Part shown: positions 33,640 to 43,845 of the stretch, one piece after another
Numbering within the stretch: position 1 is the first letter of the stretch
How the letters are laid out: every line of letters begins with the position of its first letter
From: Lepidurus packardi
Taxonomy: Eukaryota > Arthropoda > Branchiopoda > Notostraca > Triopsidae
Direction: 5' to 3'
NCBI GenBank assembly: GCA_023053545.1
Contig: JAKZAN010000002.1
Span: 9,792,790-9,856,789, forward strand
DNA length: 64,000 nucleotides
Notes under the pieces: model-generated
Database searches by the model: none
What the model saw: the letters and a program-made list of their open reading frames with translations, nothing else
What the model was told of the DNA's origin: nothing
Program-made: the position numbers and the translations under genes

Positions 33640-34960
33640 CCTTCGTTTTAGTATGGCCTTGTCTCGTTGACCGCCTCTTGGTCACGATCCGCCAAGTGAA
33701 GCGGGAAGCCCACGCCTTAGAAATGCGGATTCCCGCGACCCCGCCTCAGAATCGTTCACGCCAACTCACGCTCATTGTGGTCGTACCCAACTCGTCACAG
33801 ACGTTCATCCAAACCCAACCACGCTTTCCCGTTCCATAGCGAAGCCAGCATTGAACGGATGGAAAAAACCAGCGATTTCGAACCGAATTTTCCCGTGGCG
33901 CAGAAAAGACAAGGCATAAGCAGGCGCCTCGCGGACGGGAAAAGCCCGGTCCTCGGAGGGCTGGAAATGCCCGGCTAAAGAGTTCGGGAGCGGGAGTTTG
34001 GGTGAGCGGGTTACCCCTTATAATGCTCCGAATGGGAAAAAGCAAGAAGAAGGCGAACGAACGGAGAGGAATAAGTATAAGCTCGCAAGAAACCCACAAA
34101 AAGGAAAGGGGCAAAAGAACTGGCCAGCAAGGGCCGTAAAACGGAGAGCTAGAAGCAAAACGAACCCAAGAAGACTTCGCGCTACTCGCATCCACTCATT
34201 GCGGAGAGACGTCTTAATTCTTTGGCTTCTTTTTGCGTTTTCGCGCGAACAAAATTGCATAATCGTTCGCAAGATGAAACTGCCTTGTAGCCCCAAGTCA
34301 TTGTTCGTTGGCCGCGGGACAGTTCGCCATGAGCGCCAACGCCCATTACACACGAAGTAAAAGCGCCGAGCGAACGAATTGCATCAAGTGCGCGCATGGA
34401 TCTAGGGGTTTAAGCGGACAGTCTACGGAATAATTCGCCGGCGAGGTTCCGAGTTTTCGTCAGGAGAGGAGGAGGAGGGTTGCTCTCTGGAGAGTAGTGG
34501 TCCGCTAGATCGATACTTTTGTCCTTTTTGCCCTTGGTTTTCTTCTTTATTCCTGGTCCGTTCGTTTCCCAAAGCAGAAAGAACGAACTAAAGCGAGAAG
34601 ACGGAGACGGGGGCAGGCAAGGCAGCCGAACGGGCGGGGAGGTTCGTCAAGGGAACACAAGCATCAAGGCTATTTCCGATCCGATCCGCGGATTTTCATT
34701 TTTTATCTGCGGCGCCAGCGGCTTTGGATGGCTCTGTGTGTAGCTTGGCGCTTTGTCTCTTTGGTCTCTCGGTCTGGTCGTCCCCAGGCCTTGGGCTTGG
34801 AACTGAAAAGACTTTGAAACAACAAAACTTGTACAAGCTTTTGGGCTTTGGCTATAGTGGCTGGCTGCTGCTGTGGTTTGGGGGACGACGCTGGCTCTCC
34901 CCAAAAAGTTAGCAAATATGCAGCGCCAAAGAACGTGCCGTGCTTGAAAAAGACGCTAGT
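33640..34960. promoter_or_regulatory. CpG-rich, GC-elevated region, probable promoter of the zinc-finger gene
   Basis: Over about 1.3 kb the sequence turns GC-r and CpG-rich (for example CGCGGACGGG, TTCGCGCGAAC, TCGCCGGCGAGG) in contrast to its AT-rich surroundings. Several overlapping frames are open on both strands because stop codons are diluted by GC, and none looks like a protein. The downstream C2H2 gene starts just after a splice acceptor (TTTCTTCCAG at about 35945-35954), so its first exon must lie upstream, and this region is the best candidate. Confidence 0.5.
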
Positions 34961-35989
34961 GTCAAGTTCCACACGAATAAGTTATTCCCAATAAGAAAGA
35001 TCTTTTGCTTTTGGTGTGCCACGCGAGAAAAAGGACTAACCCCGCACAAAAAAGGCCTGGCGAGGATACTATACCACACACACAAGACACACTCGCTCGC
35101 AAAAGGCACAAACGGACATTCTAAAAGCAAGCTTTTACGCACGGTGTCTACGTACTAGATTCCTTTACTTTAGTGCGTTAACGACGCTCCAAGCTTTGCT
35201 TGCTTCTCGGAACTTCAACCACAGGGCGCCAAGCTCGTGAACTTGTGCTGGACTAGAAAAAGTATAAAGCGCCTCCCTTGACGGATTTCCTAGCATTAGC
35301 CACAACATTGAACTTGCTTATTTGACAGTGCAGGCTTCTTAATATTGTCCTGAAACCCTATCTCACACTGGATTATTGCAAGTTCACCGAGTGCAGAAAA
35401 AACGTCAATAATCAATGCATAGTCAAAAAATGCCTTACAACTCCCACACGTGGAGCATATAGCCGTGCTAAAAACTCTCGCGTCTCCCCATCCAGTACAA
35501 GGTAAAGCGACTGCACCAACTTTTACCTATGCTATGATGCCGCCATGGTCTTTTTCTTTTTTTTTGTCTTGTTCTTTTTACGAGTAACACTTTGTACCGT
35601 CTGGTTCTGACCAAATTAGCTTTGCAATAGCGAATAGCGTGGAATTCATTAAGAAGCCAAAGGCTTACTTTTAGCCGTAAAGAGCAACGTCGGCAAAACT
35701 GGTATAATAAATATATCGTAAATCGAATATGGTAAGTAAATGGCCCATGATGGCCGCGACCGTTGCACCAACGCTGCCTCGCGGTCAAGTATCAAAGCGT
35801 TGACCGCTCGCTTCAAGTCATTTTTTTTACAAAGAACTATTCAAAATATGTTACAAAAAAAGTACAAAATACAAGTACAACCATAATTAAATTTTCTCTC
35901 GTTCTATAACTTTTTAATGCTACCCTCGCTTTTTTGTTTCTTTTTTCTTCCAGGCTCTAATAAAGAAAAAAAAACCCCTGCAAACCACA

Positions 35990-37846
35990 ATGAACTATCA
36001 GACGGTTTGGCCCGAGCCGGGCCCAGGGCCAAATGGCTATCCTCGTGCTGCTCACAACAGCACTTCTTCAACTTCCAATCCTAATCCCAGTGCCACATCG
36101 AGTAGCAACAATGCGAGTCGGTCATCGGGAGGAGCGGATGATAAAAACTGTCAATCGCAGCAACAGGCCCACAACCGTGTGTCTGTCCATCTCAGTCCTC
36201 CCGATCAACGGAATCCCGCCGACTACAGCCGCCCCACCTTCCTGACCCCTAATCCTATGGACAAGTTCCCTTTACCGCCTCCGTTTACCATGGAGCAGTA
36301 CAAAATGAACATGAACGACGATGACAATTTGTTGAAAGTAGCCACGCATTTCTTGAGTAGCCACGGACAGGGCCGACATTTGGTCCCGTTATCTCGCGAC
36401 TACCCGCATGCCATGTACGTTGGAGCTCCGCCCAATTACTGCCCGCCTAGCAGCAGTGATAATAATCACCGCCCAGCATCACGAGGCCCAGGAGCGGGTT
36501 CCAACAACTTGCCTCCGCCGTCTTCATCTACGTCTTCAGCTCCTAGTAATAATATGCAAGAAAGTGCTGCCGCAGCAGTGGCGGCCAGTCGGATGAGTGC
36601 TGGCAGTGGTACCGAGGTGAATCCTTTGATGTCTCCATGCAGCGTTATGGAAGATGCTTCCAGTCCTAGTTCTGGCAGCCAATTGTCTTACGTTTGCTCT
36701 TTACAGAGTCCGCAGTCTGCCCTCAACGTCCACGGAGCTCTGGGTCTTCCAGCGCCGTTTCTCCTCAAAGAAGCCAGTGGAACCATGGGCCAAGGCGGTG
36801 TCGGGGGTCCCAAGAAGAAGTCCGACAAACCAGGCAGCGACGTGCGTTCGTTTGGGTGCCAAGTCTGCGGCAGAGGGTTCAAGCAAAAGGCCACGCTAAC
36901 CCAGCACGAGCGAACCCATACCGACGAGCGGCCCTTCGACTGTCCGGACTGTCACAAGCGATTCCGGCAGCAGTCCCACCTGGTTCAGCACTTACGGATC
37001 CATTCCGACGAGCGCCCCTACAGTTGTAGCTACTGTGATAAGGCGTTTCGCCAAAAAGCCATCTTAAACCAGCACGTCCGGATTCACACGGGGGAAAAAC
37101 CCTATGTCTGTCCCCAGTGTACCAAATGTTTCCGCCAGAAAGCCATCCTCAACCAACACGTCCGCACGCACTCGGGCAAACGGCCCTTTAGCTGCCCGGA
37201 CGCCAAGTGCAAGAAAAAGTTCGTGGATCAGCAGTCCATGGAGAAACATTTCAAGAAGCACATCGAAGAAGACGAGCAGCAATTGCTCGGGGGCCCTCCG
37301 CCGCCGCGTAAACCCACGCATCACAATCGAGGCGGGAAATCGGCCAAGGGACTTTTGCGAGTCAAACTCAACAATGACCGATTGGGTGGCGCCGGAGGGG
37401 GACCCGTTTGTACCCAGGATCGCGCCACGTCTCCCTTCCCTATCAGTATGATGATGAAGGCGTCCCCGCCTGATCGCAGCGAAGAAAGCAATCCGTTAGC
37501 TTCCGAAGTCTCCGAATCTCCGCAACAGCCGCAACAACACCCCCATCAGCAACATGGGGGCGGCGCGGGGAGTGGTACGTACCTTAACCACGCCCATCAA
37601 GCATTAAGTCCGTACCAATTCGTGCCGTTTCCGCATCGGCCTTATCCCTACGATCTGCTGAGCATGCAAGGAGGACCTTACGCTTCTCGATCGGATCCAA
37701 ACAAGTACCGGGACTTGGAAAACGGACATCATGGGCATCTCCCAGGCCCCATGGATGTTCCCAAAGATAGTAACTGTATCCCCAATTATAGTAGCGCGTC
37801 CAGTACCAATGCTCCCGTACCCACGGCCAAACCCCTTGTGCCCTAA
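35990..37846 (+). CDS. C2H2 zinc-finger transcription factor, five fingers
   Basis: One uninterrupted coding exon, 618 aa, beginning 36 nt after a 3' splice site. The N-terminal 280 residues are Ser/Asn/Pro-rich and disordered. Five tandem fingers span residues 290-424 with 28-residue spacing: CQVCGRGFKQKATLTQHERTH, then fingers with CPDC, CSYC, CPQC and a final atypical CPDAKCKKKF. (The first is 290-310, given here as its full motif minus nothing essential: C290, C293, H306, H310.) The helix motifs QKATLTQ, QQSHLVQ, QKAILNQ (twice) and DQQSMEK should set DNA specificity. Linkers are TDERPF, SDERPY, TGEKPY and SGKRPF. The C-terminus is Pro/Gln/His-rich (QQPQQHPHQQHGGG). It is a nuclear regulator. 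The subfamily looks conserved in arthropods, but I cannot name the orthologue. Confidence 0.9.
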   Translation: MNYQTVWPEPGPGPNGYPRAAHNSTSSTSNPNPSATSSSNNASRSSGGADDKNCQSQQQAHNRVSVHLSPPDQRNPADYSRPTFLTPNPMDKFPLPPPFTMEQYKMNMNDDDNLLKVATHFLSSHGQGRHLVPLSRDYPHAMYVGAPPNYCPPSSSDNNHRPASRGPGAGSNNLPPPSSSTSSAPSNNMQESAAAAVAASRMSAGSGTEVNPLMSPCSVMEDASSPSSGSQLSYVCSLQSPQSALNVHGALGLPAPFLLKEASGTMGQGGVGGPKKKSDKPGSDVRSFGCQVCGRGFKQKATLTQHERTHTDERPFDCPDCHKRFRQQSHLVQHLRIHSDERPYSCSYCDKAFRQKAILNQHVRIHTGEKPYVCPQCTKCFRQKAILNQHVRTHSGKRPFSCPDAKCKKKFVDQQSMEKHFKKHIEEDEQQLLGGPPPPRKPTHHNRGGKSAKGLLRVKLNNDRLGGAGGGPVCTQDRATSPFPISMMMKASPPDRSEESNPLASEVSESPQQPQQHPHQQHGGGAGSGTYLNHAHQALSPYQFVPFPHRPYPYDLLSMQGGPYASRSDPNKYRDLENGHHGHLPGPMDVPKDSNCIPNYSSASSTNAPVPTAKPLVP

Positions 37847-37977
37847 AAAACAAAACCACCCACTCAAAAAAAAAATATATATGACACCTCCCATAAATGG
37901 TTCACTTGCAAAAAAACAAACAAGATCCAACGCGATAACGAAAATCATGTTCCTATGAAAAAAAAGGCCCCTCATTA

Positions 37978-37983
37978 AATAAA
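37978..37983 (+). terminator. Poly(A) signal of the C2H2 gene
   Basis: AATAAA 132 nt after the stop codon, inside an A-rich tract. Longer 3' UTR forms into the T-rich DNA after 38100 are possible. Confidence 0.5.
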
Positions 37984-37999
37984 AAGAAAAAAATTTATA

Positions 38000-40009
38000 T
38001 TTTTGGGGGTTTTGGTCTGGCGTACTGTACACCCCCGTTGATATGCGATTGGGAGAAGGATGGGAATACGCAAAGGCTGGCCGAAAGTTTACGTGCAAGG
38101 GGTCAAAATGAAAGATTTTTCATTTTCGAAAGAGCCATTTGTGTGTGTATGAACGGTCGAAAATACGTGAATTTTTTACTATTATTTTTTTTTTTATTAT
38201 TATTTTGCGTCTGACGTTGTTTTCTAACTCAGTGTGCCACTGCCTGCTATGATAACTTTTCCACAACTTGCGTTAACCTTTCGCAGCTACAGCTTAATTT
38301 TTTACCCGATCCCTGTACGGCAAATCAAGGCAACGCAAATGTGGGGACTTTTTGGTAGGAAGGTTTTTTTGCAATGAATTTGCTTTTGTGATGAATCCGG
38401 TGACCATATTTTCGCTTGCGGGGAAATGTAATTTTTTTGCTAATTTTCGCATTGTGCTTGGTCCATGAATGATAGTGGAATTAGTGGTTGAGGTTACACA
38501 AAGTTAGGTCTGTTATGCTAGCGTTATTATTATTTTTTTCATCGTAACGAACGAAACAGATACGATGGAATGAGAATGTCAGAATCACGAGCGACTTCTA
38601 AGTCGCGCCACTTTGGAGTTAGGATAAGACCGGAAGTGTGGGGTAACATAGTGGGTTTTGGAAACATGTACGAAAATTCGCACTCGGTGGACTCCAAGTC
38701 CAGAGTCTAAAACTGAATTCGCATGTCAAAAATAACGCTACGGTGAGCTGTGATGTGCTAATGTCTATTTTATGTGTGTGTGCGTGTTTTAAGAATGCGT
38801 TTGTAAGCCAAGAGTTTTTGTCTCAAATTGTCATACGTTGGCGTTATTTTTCTGTTTAACATTGGAAGATTATTCTGCCTTTTTCTCTCGAGTTGTGTAA
38901 CACGCGTATCTACCGCGGGCCATAGAAAGGTAGTGATATCTTCAAATGCTCTTGTAGATTTTTTTTTCAAGTTTTTGCCGATTTTTTTCGCATTGTTTTG
39001 TTTCTCCTTCCGTATAACCAAGCAACATACCTTTTTGGCGCGAAACAAATTATTACTCGGTATCACACAGCTTCCATAGTTCTCTGCTAAATGTGGAAGT
39101 TTTGGGGAAAGATACTCGTGTTGTATGTGTGCAATTCTCTGGAAAAATCCTTTGAAACGTTTTCTTTCAATTTTTTGGTTTTTCAAAAGCAACTTTCATG
39201 CACAAGCTAAGAAAAAAGTTTGCGCAAAAACTATGTACGGTTGTTTGTGATAGGTGATGGGTGGCAGCTTCTTTCAGATACGATTCAGCCAAGATTTTAC
39301 GTAAGAATTCCCTTATTTTCTCGTTTCAATCCCCCAGAAACCTTTTTTTTTTGCTCCCATGCCTTCTTAATTACGTATTCCTCTTGACATGCAAGCCCTT
39401 TTTTTTTCTTTTTCGCTGCTGGCTTTTTTTTTTTTTCAATTGTTCATTTTTCTATGTAAAACTGCAACTTCATGTTTTTCGGGGATTTCTTTTTTTGAGC
39501 AAATCAGAAAGCAAAAAAAAAAAAAACGGTTGGCTACTTCTATTTGCGGTGCTAGACACTGACAACCCAGTATACGTATATTCTGCCTATGCCCTTGTTA
39601 ACTTTCAAGGATAAAAACTTATGGATACCAGTTATTCCTAATTCCCGTGCATAAGAAGACAAACAGTTTTCTGATGGAAGAAAATACAAGAAAAAACAGC
39701 AACACTAGTTTACTCTCCGAAAACCGGCCGGTGTAGTTTGCTCCTTGCAATTAACTTTCAACGAGACAAGATGAATCGTGGATTGTCGTGTCACATGCCC
39801 TTCATCCAGACCCCTTTGTAAACTTTGGCAGTAAAATTTTCTAAACATAAAATACCGTTCGAGACCCGAAATCTGATGCAAACAAAAAAATCAACTCCAA
39901 CGCTGATTCCTCCTACGAAAACTATGCCCTACATAACTATCTGCCGTTTTACTGCTGTACTGAGCGCTGAAATACAAGTGTTTTGTACAAAACGAGTTAC
40001 AGAATATCC
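38000..40009. other. Intergenic, T-rich
   Basis: Many long T and A runs (for example 39341-39350 and 39424-39437). The open frames at 38770-39192 (-) and 39261-39614 (+) consist mostly of Phe/Leu/Lys from these runs and are not called. The 3' end of TEFM (minus strand) must fall in its right part. Confidence 0.45.
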
Positions 40010-41541
40010 TTATCGTGTTTTATTACTCCTGTGAATTAGATCTAAAGCTGACTGTCTTTCGTGCAGTACTAAGTCAGAATAAGCTAACGCTATTAACAAT
40101 GAATTGGATAAGTTTTCCCGCTCAAAGACATTTCGGGATTTATACAAATTTCTTGCGTCATCAGTGAACACCACGTGCGAAAAACCAGGGATCTCGTTGT
40201 CTTCATCTTCAGTTGCTGTTTTTACAATTGAAGGAGTGTAAAGCATCTTGTCTACTATCGTCTGTCCAGACACTCGCTCGGCCCCGACTTGAATATCAAA
40301 CAGCCTCATGATCGCGCCAGCTTTAATGGTATAGACTTGGTGGTTACATAGTTCAGAGTCGAATGTGGGGTTTAATAATGCAATAAGCATGGCCTGAATT
40401 TGCATCAGCTGAGTACTCAGAGCCACATTACTTCCCATACCCATCAAAAGTCCTCCTCGCTCCTCCATAACATAGATATCGGCTTCGGGGAGGGATTCCA
40501 ATGCGCTATGAACCTTGAGACACCAAACTTTTGTCAAACTCCCACCTTAAATAGAGCATGACTTTGGCAAGCTAGTAAATTTGCAACACTTTTGTGCTCT
40601 TTGCTTTACGCTGCCAAATCAACTGAAAGGAAATAAAAAGAACTAGTTCTTACGATTCGAAGGAGAGTTCCATGATGCTGGCGTTTTTCATCCTCCAATA
40701 AATCGCAAGCTCCCCAAGCTTGAATGGTATTTTGACGATCCAATTGGGCCCATGAGAGCGCAGAAGGTGTAATTTGGATACCCAGAACACTTTGTGCAGC
40801 CTTTATTTTAGAAGATTGGCGTTTTATGTTTAGGAGAATTTTGATTTAACGTAAAGTAGGAAAAACTTACATTGCGCAATTCTGTTGAAAGTGGAGGTGA
40901 AGAAACGGTAATCTTCTTTCGTTGCTTATCGGACTTGGCATTGCTCAACTCAACAGGATCATAATTTACGCCATTTATGATCCTATGGCAAAGCTGCTGG
41001 AGTAAGTTGACTCCGAAGTCATCCACGTGAAGAACTTGTGATACGTGTTCAAACTTACCATGTTTCGATCTATATTTGATTAGTTTTGTAGCTCGGGATT
41101 TGGAGATTCTAGCCAAATTATTTGAAATTATTGAGCGAATTTTCAAGGAATATGTTAAGGTTACTTGTATGCAGCTAAGTCAGGTACTTGGCCACTGTTC
41201 AAAATGTTTAAAAGAATATTGGTCTCATCGTCAGAATATCTCCCATTTAAATCCAAAGCGGACTGACTAGGAGGCTGTGTTTGGACTCCATCGGAACAAA
41301 AACTTTGACTCCAAAGAAGGGAACTCCTTTGCGTTGCAATCCATCGCTTCGCTTGAATCTTCAGGAAAATACGAATATTGCTATTATTAGTCTACCGGCG
41401 TACTTTACTCTTTGTTAAATAAGATAATTTAAATAACGTGAAAACATCAACACAGTTTACTTGTCTGGACAGAGATCTTACCAGGCTTTCCACTTTACAG
41501 TTCTTGGTTAAAAAAATTCTTCGACCAAAAGAGCCTAGCAT
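40010..41541 (-). CDS. TEFM: Mitochondrial transcription elongation factor TEFM
   Basis: Five exons (41541-41482, 41358-41165, 41108-40871, 40800-40654, 40513-40010) sum to 1143 nt, 380 aa; human TEFM is about 360 aa. The N-terminus is Arg/Lys/Ser-rich and free of acids for its first 16 residues (MLGSFGRRIFLTKNCK), as in a mitochondrial presequence. Residues about 66-125 contain the helix-hairpin-helix part (NILNSGQVPDLAAYK, HGKFEHVSQVLHVDDFGV). The C-terminal half is an RNase H-like fold: LGIQITPSALSWAQLDR, LPEADIYVMEE, LIALLNPTFDS and SGQTIVDKML. TEFM clamps mitochondrial RNA polymerase and raises its processivity. The first exon was chosen because it supplies the presequence and joins exon 2 in phase 0. 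Confidence 0.9.
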
Positions 41542-42165
41542 TTCAATAACATAATAACAAATATACCCGTTCACATGTGGCCGTATTTTTTTTTTTATAA
41601 TTTTTTAGGCCATGCTAATGTCGGAACCATGAACCATGACATGAAGCCCGAGCCGCGAAACCTTGCACAATTCCGAAGCTTTTGTGACACGCAAAAATTC
41701 TAGCCTAAAAGAGCTAGGGGACTTTTTTAAACGTTGTTGTGAGTCTTTTACATACCAATTATTAAATACCTTAAAATCTTTATAGTCTTTCTTTTCTTCG
41801 TACGTTACCTTATGTTTTAAATAACGAAAAATTGTTCCCACATGAGCAAGAGAGCTACGTTACTTTCTTTAACTATTGTCACTATTGTGAATAGTTTATT
41901 AATGTATTAAGTACTTAATATTTATATCGAATCTTTTTTACCATTGGTTTTTTCCATTTTTTCACGTGTAACTTATTCGGCCGATTGAAAACGACATGAG
42001 AAAAAAAAGAAAGTCTACGAGAAAAGGGGTAACTTTTCCCCAAGTCGAGAGTAAAAAGTTTATATTGGGGATTACAACTTCGCATTCTAATTCCCAAAAC
42101 CTCAAGCCAAGTTAAAAGTTAAAATGTATTTTCACTAAAATAAAAGACCCCAGTAATATGTGTAT
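41542..42165. other. TEFM upstream region
   Basis: AT-rich DNA with no supported gene. It contains the TEFM promoter; no clear TATA box is seen. Confidence 0.4.
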
Positions 42166-42340
42166 AGTAACGAACTTATTGATCGCTTCATGGACTTTGC
42201 AAATTGACCAATCACTTATTGCTTTCCCGTGACCAATTCTGTAATTTCAGCCTATCACTACGCTTAGCAGGGAAATTCCTTCTAAACTCCTTATTCAATT
42301 GAACGAGCAGGTTACTTTATTGAATGACCTGTTCCTTTAA

Positions 42341-43352
42341 TACCTAGGCTAGACGGGACGCTAATTATCATTAACTTTTAATGTTGATCAAGTCGTCCCA
42401 GAACGGGGAATAGTTGTTGAGTGTCCAGACGACAAACTGAAAGGTCACTTTCATTGAGCGTAATCCTATGCTTAAGGCTACACCTTCACATATTTTACCG
42501 TCACATAAACACTTTTCTGTCAAAAAGTATTTTTCATGTCGCTTTCCTATCAGAAAGTATTTTGAACCGTAAACGATGGACGTGTTTCCGCTTACACCTT
42601 TAAGTGAAGTTGTTTTTCCAAGTTTTCTTGGAGAAACTTTAATTCTAGTCCAGCTGCTTATCTTGCGCAAAAGATTAGCGAGAAATAGGAGAGACAAGCA
42701 ATTAAAAGCTATACTTTCATTAATAAGCAGTCTCCATAGTTTGTTATAACCATCTTTCCTAGTACCTATAGGCCACAATCGCTCGTTTCTTCTGGACAGT
42801 GGTGGCTCAAGATTGTGCCAGCAATGTCAGAAGTTACATTCCGACAAAATTTCCGTACCTCAAGAGCCTTATTTACGTACCTTTGCGACCGGCTACGCCC
42901 TGTACTGAAAAAAAACACAACGATTATGAGAAGACCTATTCCGGTTATAAAGAGAGTAGCTGTTGCTGTTTTTGATTCTTTTTGTTGCTGTTGCTGATTG
43001 CATTCGCGATCAGTTAAGGCCTACACTAGAAAAGAGACTGATTCCGGTTTTTATTCGTATTGGTTCTTTTTTATATTTATATGAGAAAAACGTTTTATGA
43101 AGCTAAGAAATGCTATTTTGTCATCCTAGTCCTAACTTAATCAGGTAAGTTGTCTAGACGGGGCTTTAATTAGGCATTAGCTAATGTTGGTCATAGTTAA
43201 TGAACTTGTGCCAGCTTCATTAAATCAGAACCTTCATTAACAGTTGATTATCATTAGCGTTAATGTTGTTGTTTCTAGACGACTCACTTAAACATGTTTA
43301 ACTCAGGTAGTCGGAGTTGATTATCATTAAATCGTCCCGTCTAGCCTAGGTA
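42341..43352 (+). mobile_element. PIF/Harbinger DNA transposon remnant
   Basis: A 1012-bp element with 20-bp perfect terminal inverted repeats, TACCTAGGCTAGACGGGACG on the left and its reverse complement on the right. It is flanked by a 3-bp TAA duplication at 42338-42340 and 43353-43355. Both the TIR and the TWA-type duplication fit PIF/Harbinger. Inside, a short + strand transposase start is present (42815). The subterminal regions repeat ATTATCATTAA and TCTAGACGGG motifs. The catalytic part of the transposase is absent, so the copy is non-autonomous or decayed. Confidence 0.85.
42815..42997 (+). pseudogene. Harbinger transposase N-terminal fragment
   Basis: A 60-codon frame reads MSEVTFRQNFRTSRALFTYL, then CDRLRPVLKKN, MRRPIPVIKRVAVAVFDSF. 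This matches the conserved region just before the DDE_4 catalytic domain of Harbinger transposases, typically FR.SR..F..LC..L.P.L, then MR.PIPVEKRVA. The frame then degenerates to a Cys run and stops, and no DDE residues are present. Confidence 0.75.
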
Positions 43353-43736
43353 TAACTGACTGGGCGATTTAGAAGGGATCGTGTTGAGAACCCTACCTAG
43401 GCGAAGAAGTAAGCTTCAAATAACAGGATTGGTCCATTCAACGGGAAAACAATGTGATTAGTCAATTTGCAAAGTCAATGTAGCAATAAATAAGTTCGTT
43501 ACTGCGTCATTTGAGTTTATAATTTGGCGATGTAAGTGTCCAAATAGTCTCTCCTGAACTTTTTACAGTCTGAAGCTTCTACGTTTCGTTTTATTTTTTC
43601 TTTTGTCGTTTAAAAGTTCGACGAATGGCAATAACGTATAGTCTAGCTTTTATTTCAGGTTGAAGAACATGGTCTATATTGTAGAACATTGTACAAAGTT
43701 TCCAGGCGATTTCAACCGTCATGTGGCAGCGTAGGA

Positions 43737-43777
43737 TATAAAGGTGGCTGTTGAGCTAAAAAATAAACGAGTCAGTT
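43737..43777 (+). promoter_or_regulatory. Core promoter of the alpha-tubulin gene (TATA and initiator)
   Basis: TATAAAGG at 43737-43744 is followed by the arthropod initiator-type TCAGTT at 43772-43777. The spacing (about 37 nt from the first T to the initiator A) is slightly long. The predicted 5' UTR is about 70 nt. Confidence 0.5.
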
Positions 43778-43845
43778 GTATAGAAGAGTTGTACTCGGAA
43801 ACATAGTTTTGCTCTAGTGACTTCAATTGATAACGTTCTGTCATC

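Larger units (their letters stand above)
42166..43503. mobile_element. Foldback MITE copy B, split by a nested Harbinger element
   Basis: The left arm (42166-42340) begins AGTAACGAACTTATT and holds GGACTTTGCAAATTGACC and AAATTCCTTCTAAACTCC. The right arm (43353-43503) holds the inverse blocks and ends AATAAGTTCGTTACT, the exact reverse complement of the left terminus. The halves continue the same consensus as copy C at 53397-53683. Removing the insert and one TAA restores a continuous MITE centre. Confidence 0.85.

Noticed and set aside
33746-34353. Several overlapping 100-150 codon frames on both strands
   Set aside because: High GC lowers stop frequency; none has codon or domain support, and the region fits a promoter better.
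38770-39192. 140-codon minus-strand frame and the + frame at 39261-39614
   Set aside because: Both are generated by long A/T runs, giving Lys/Asn or Phe/Leu-rich products with no motif and no splice support.
42371-42778. 135-codon minus-strand frame inside the Harbinger element, considered as its Myb-like accessory protein
   Set aside because: It has a few suggestive residues at the start but no SANT/Myb tryptophan spacing; I treat it as chance within decayed element sequence.
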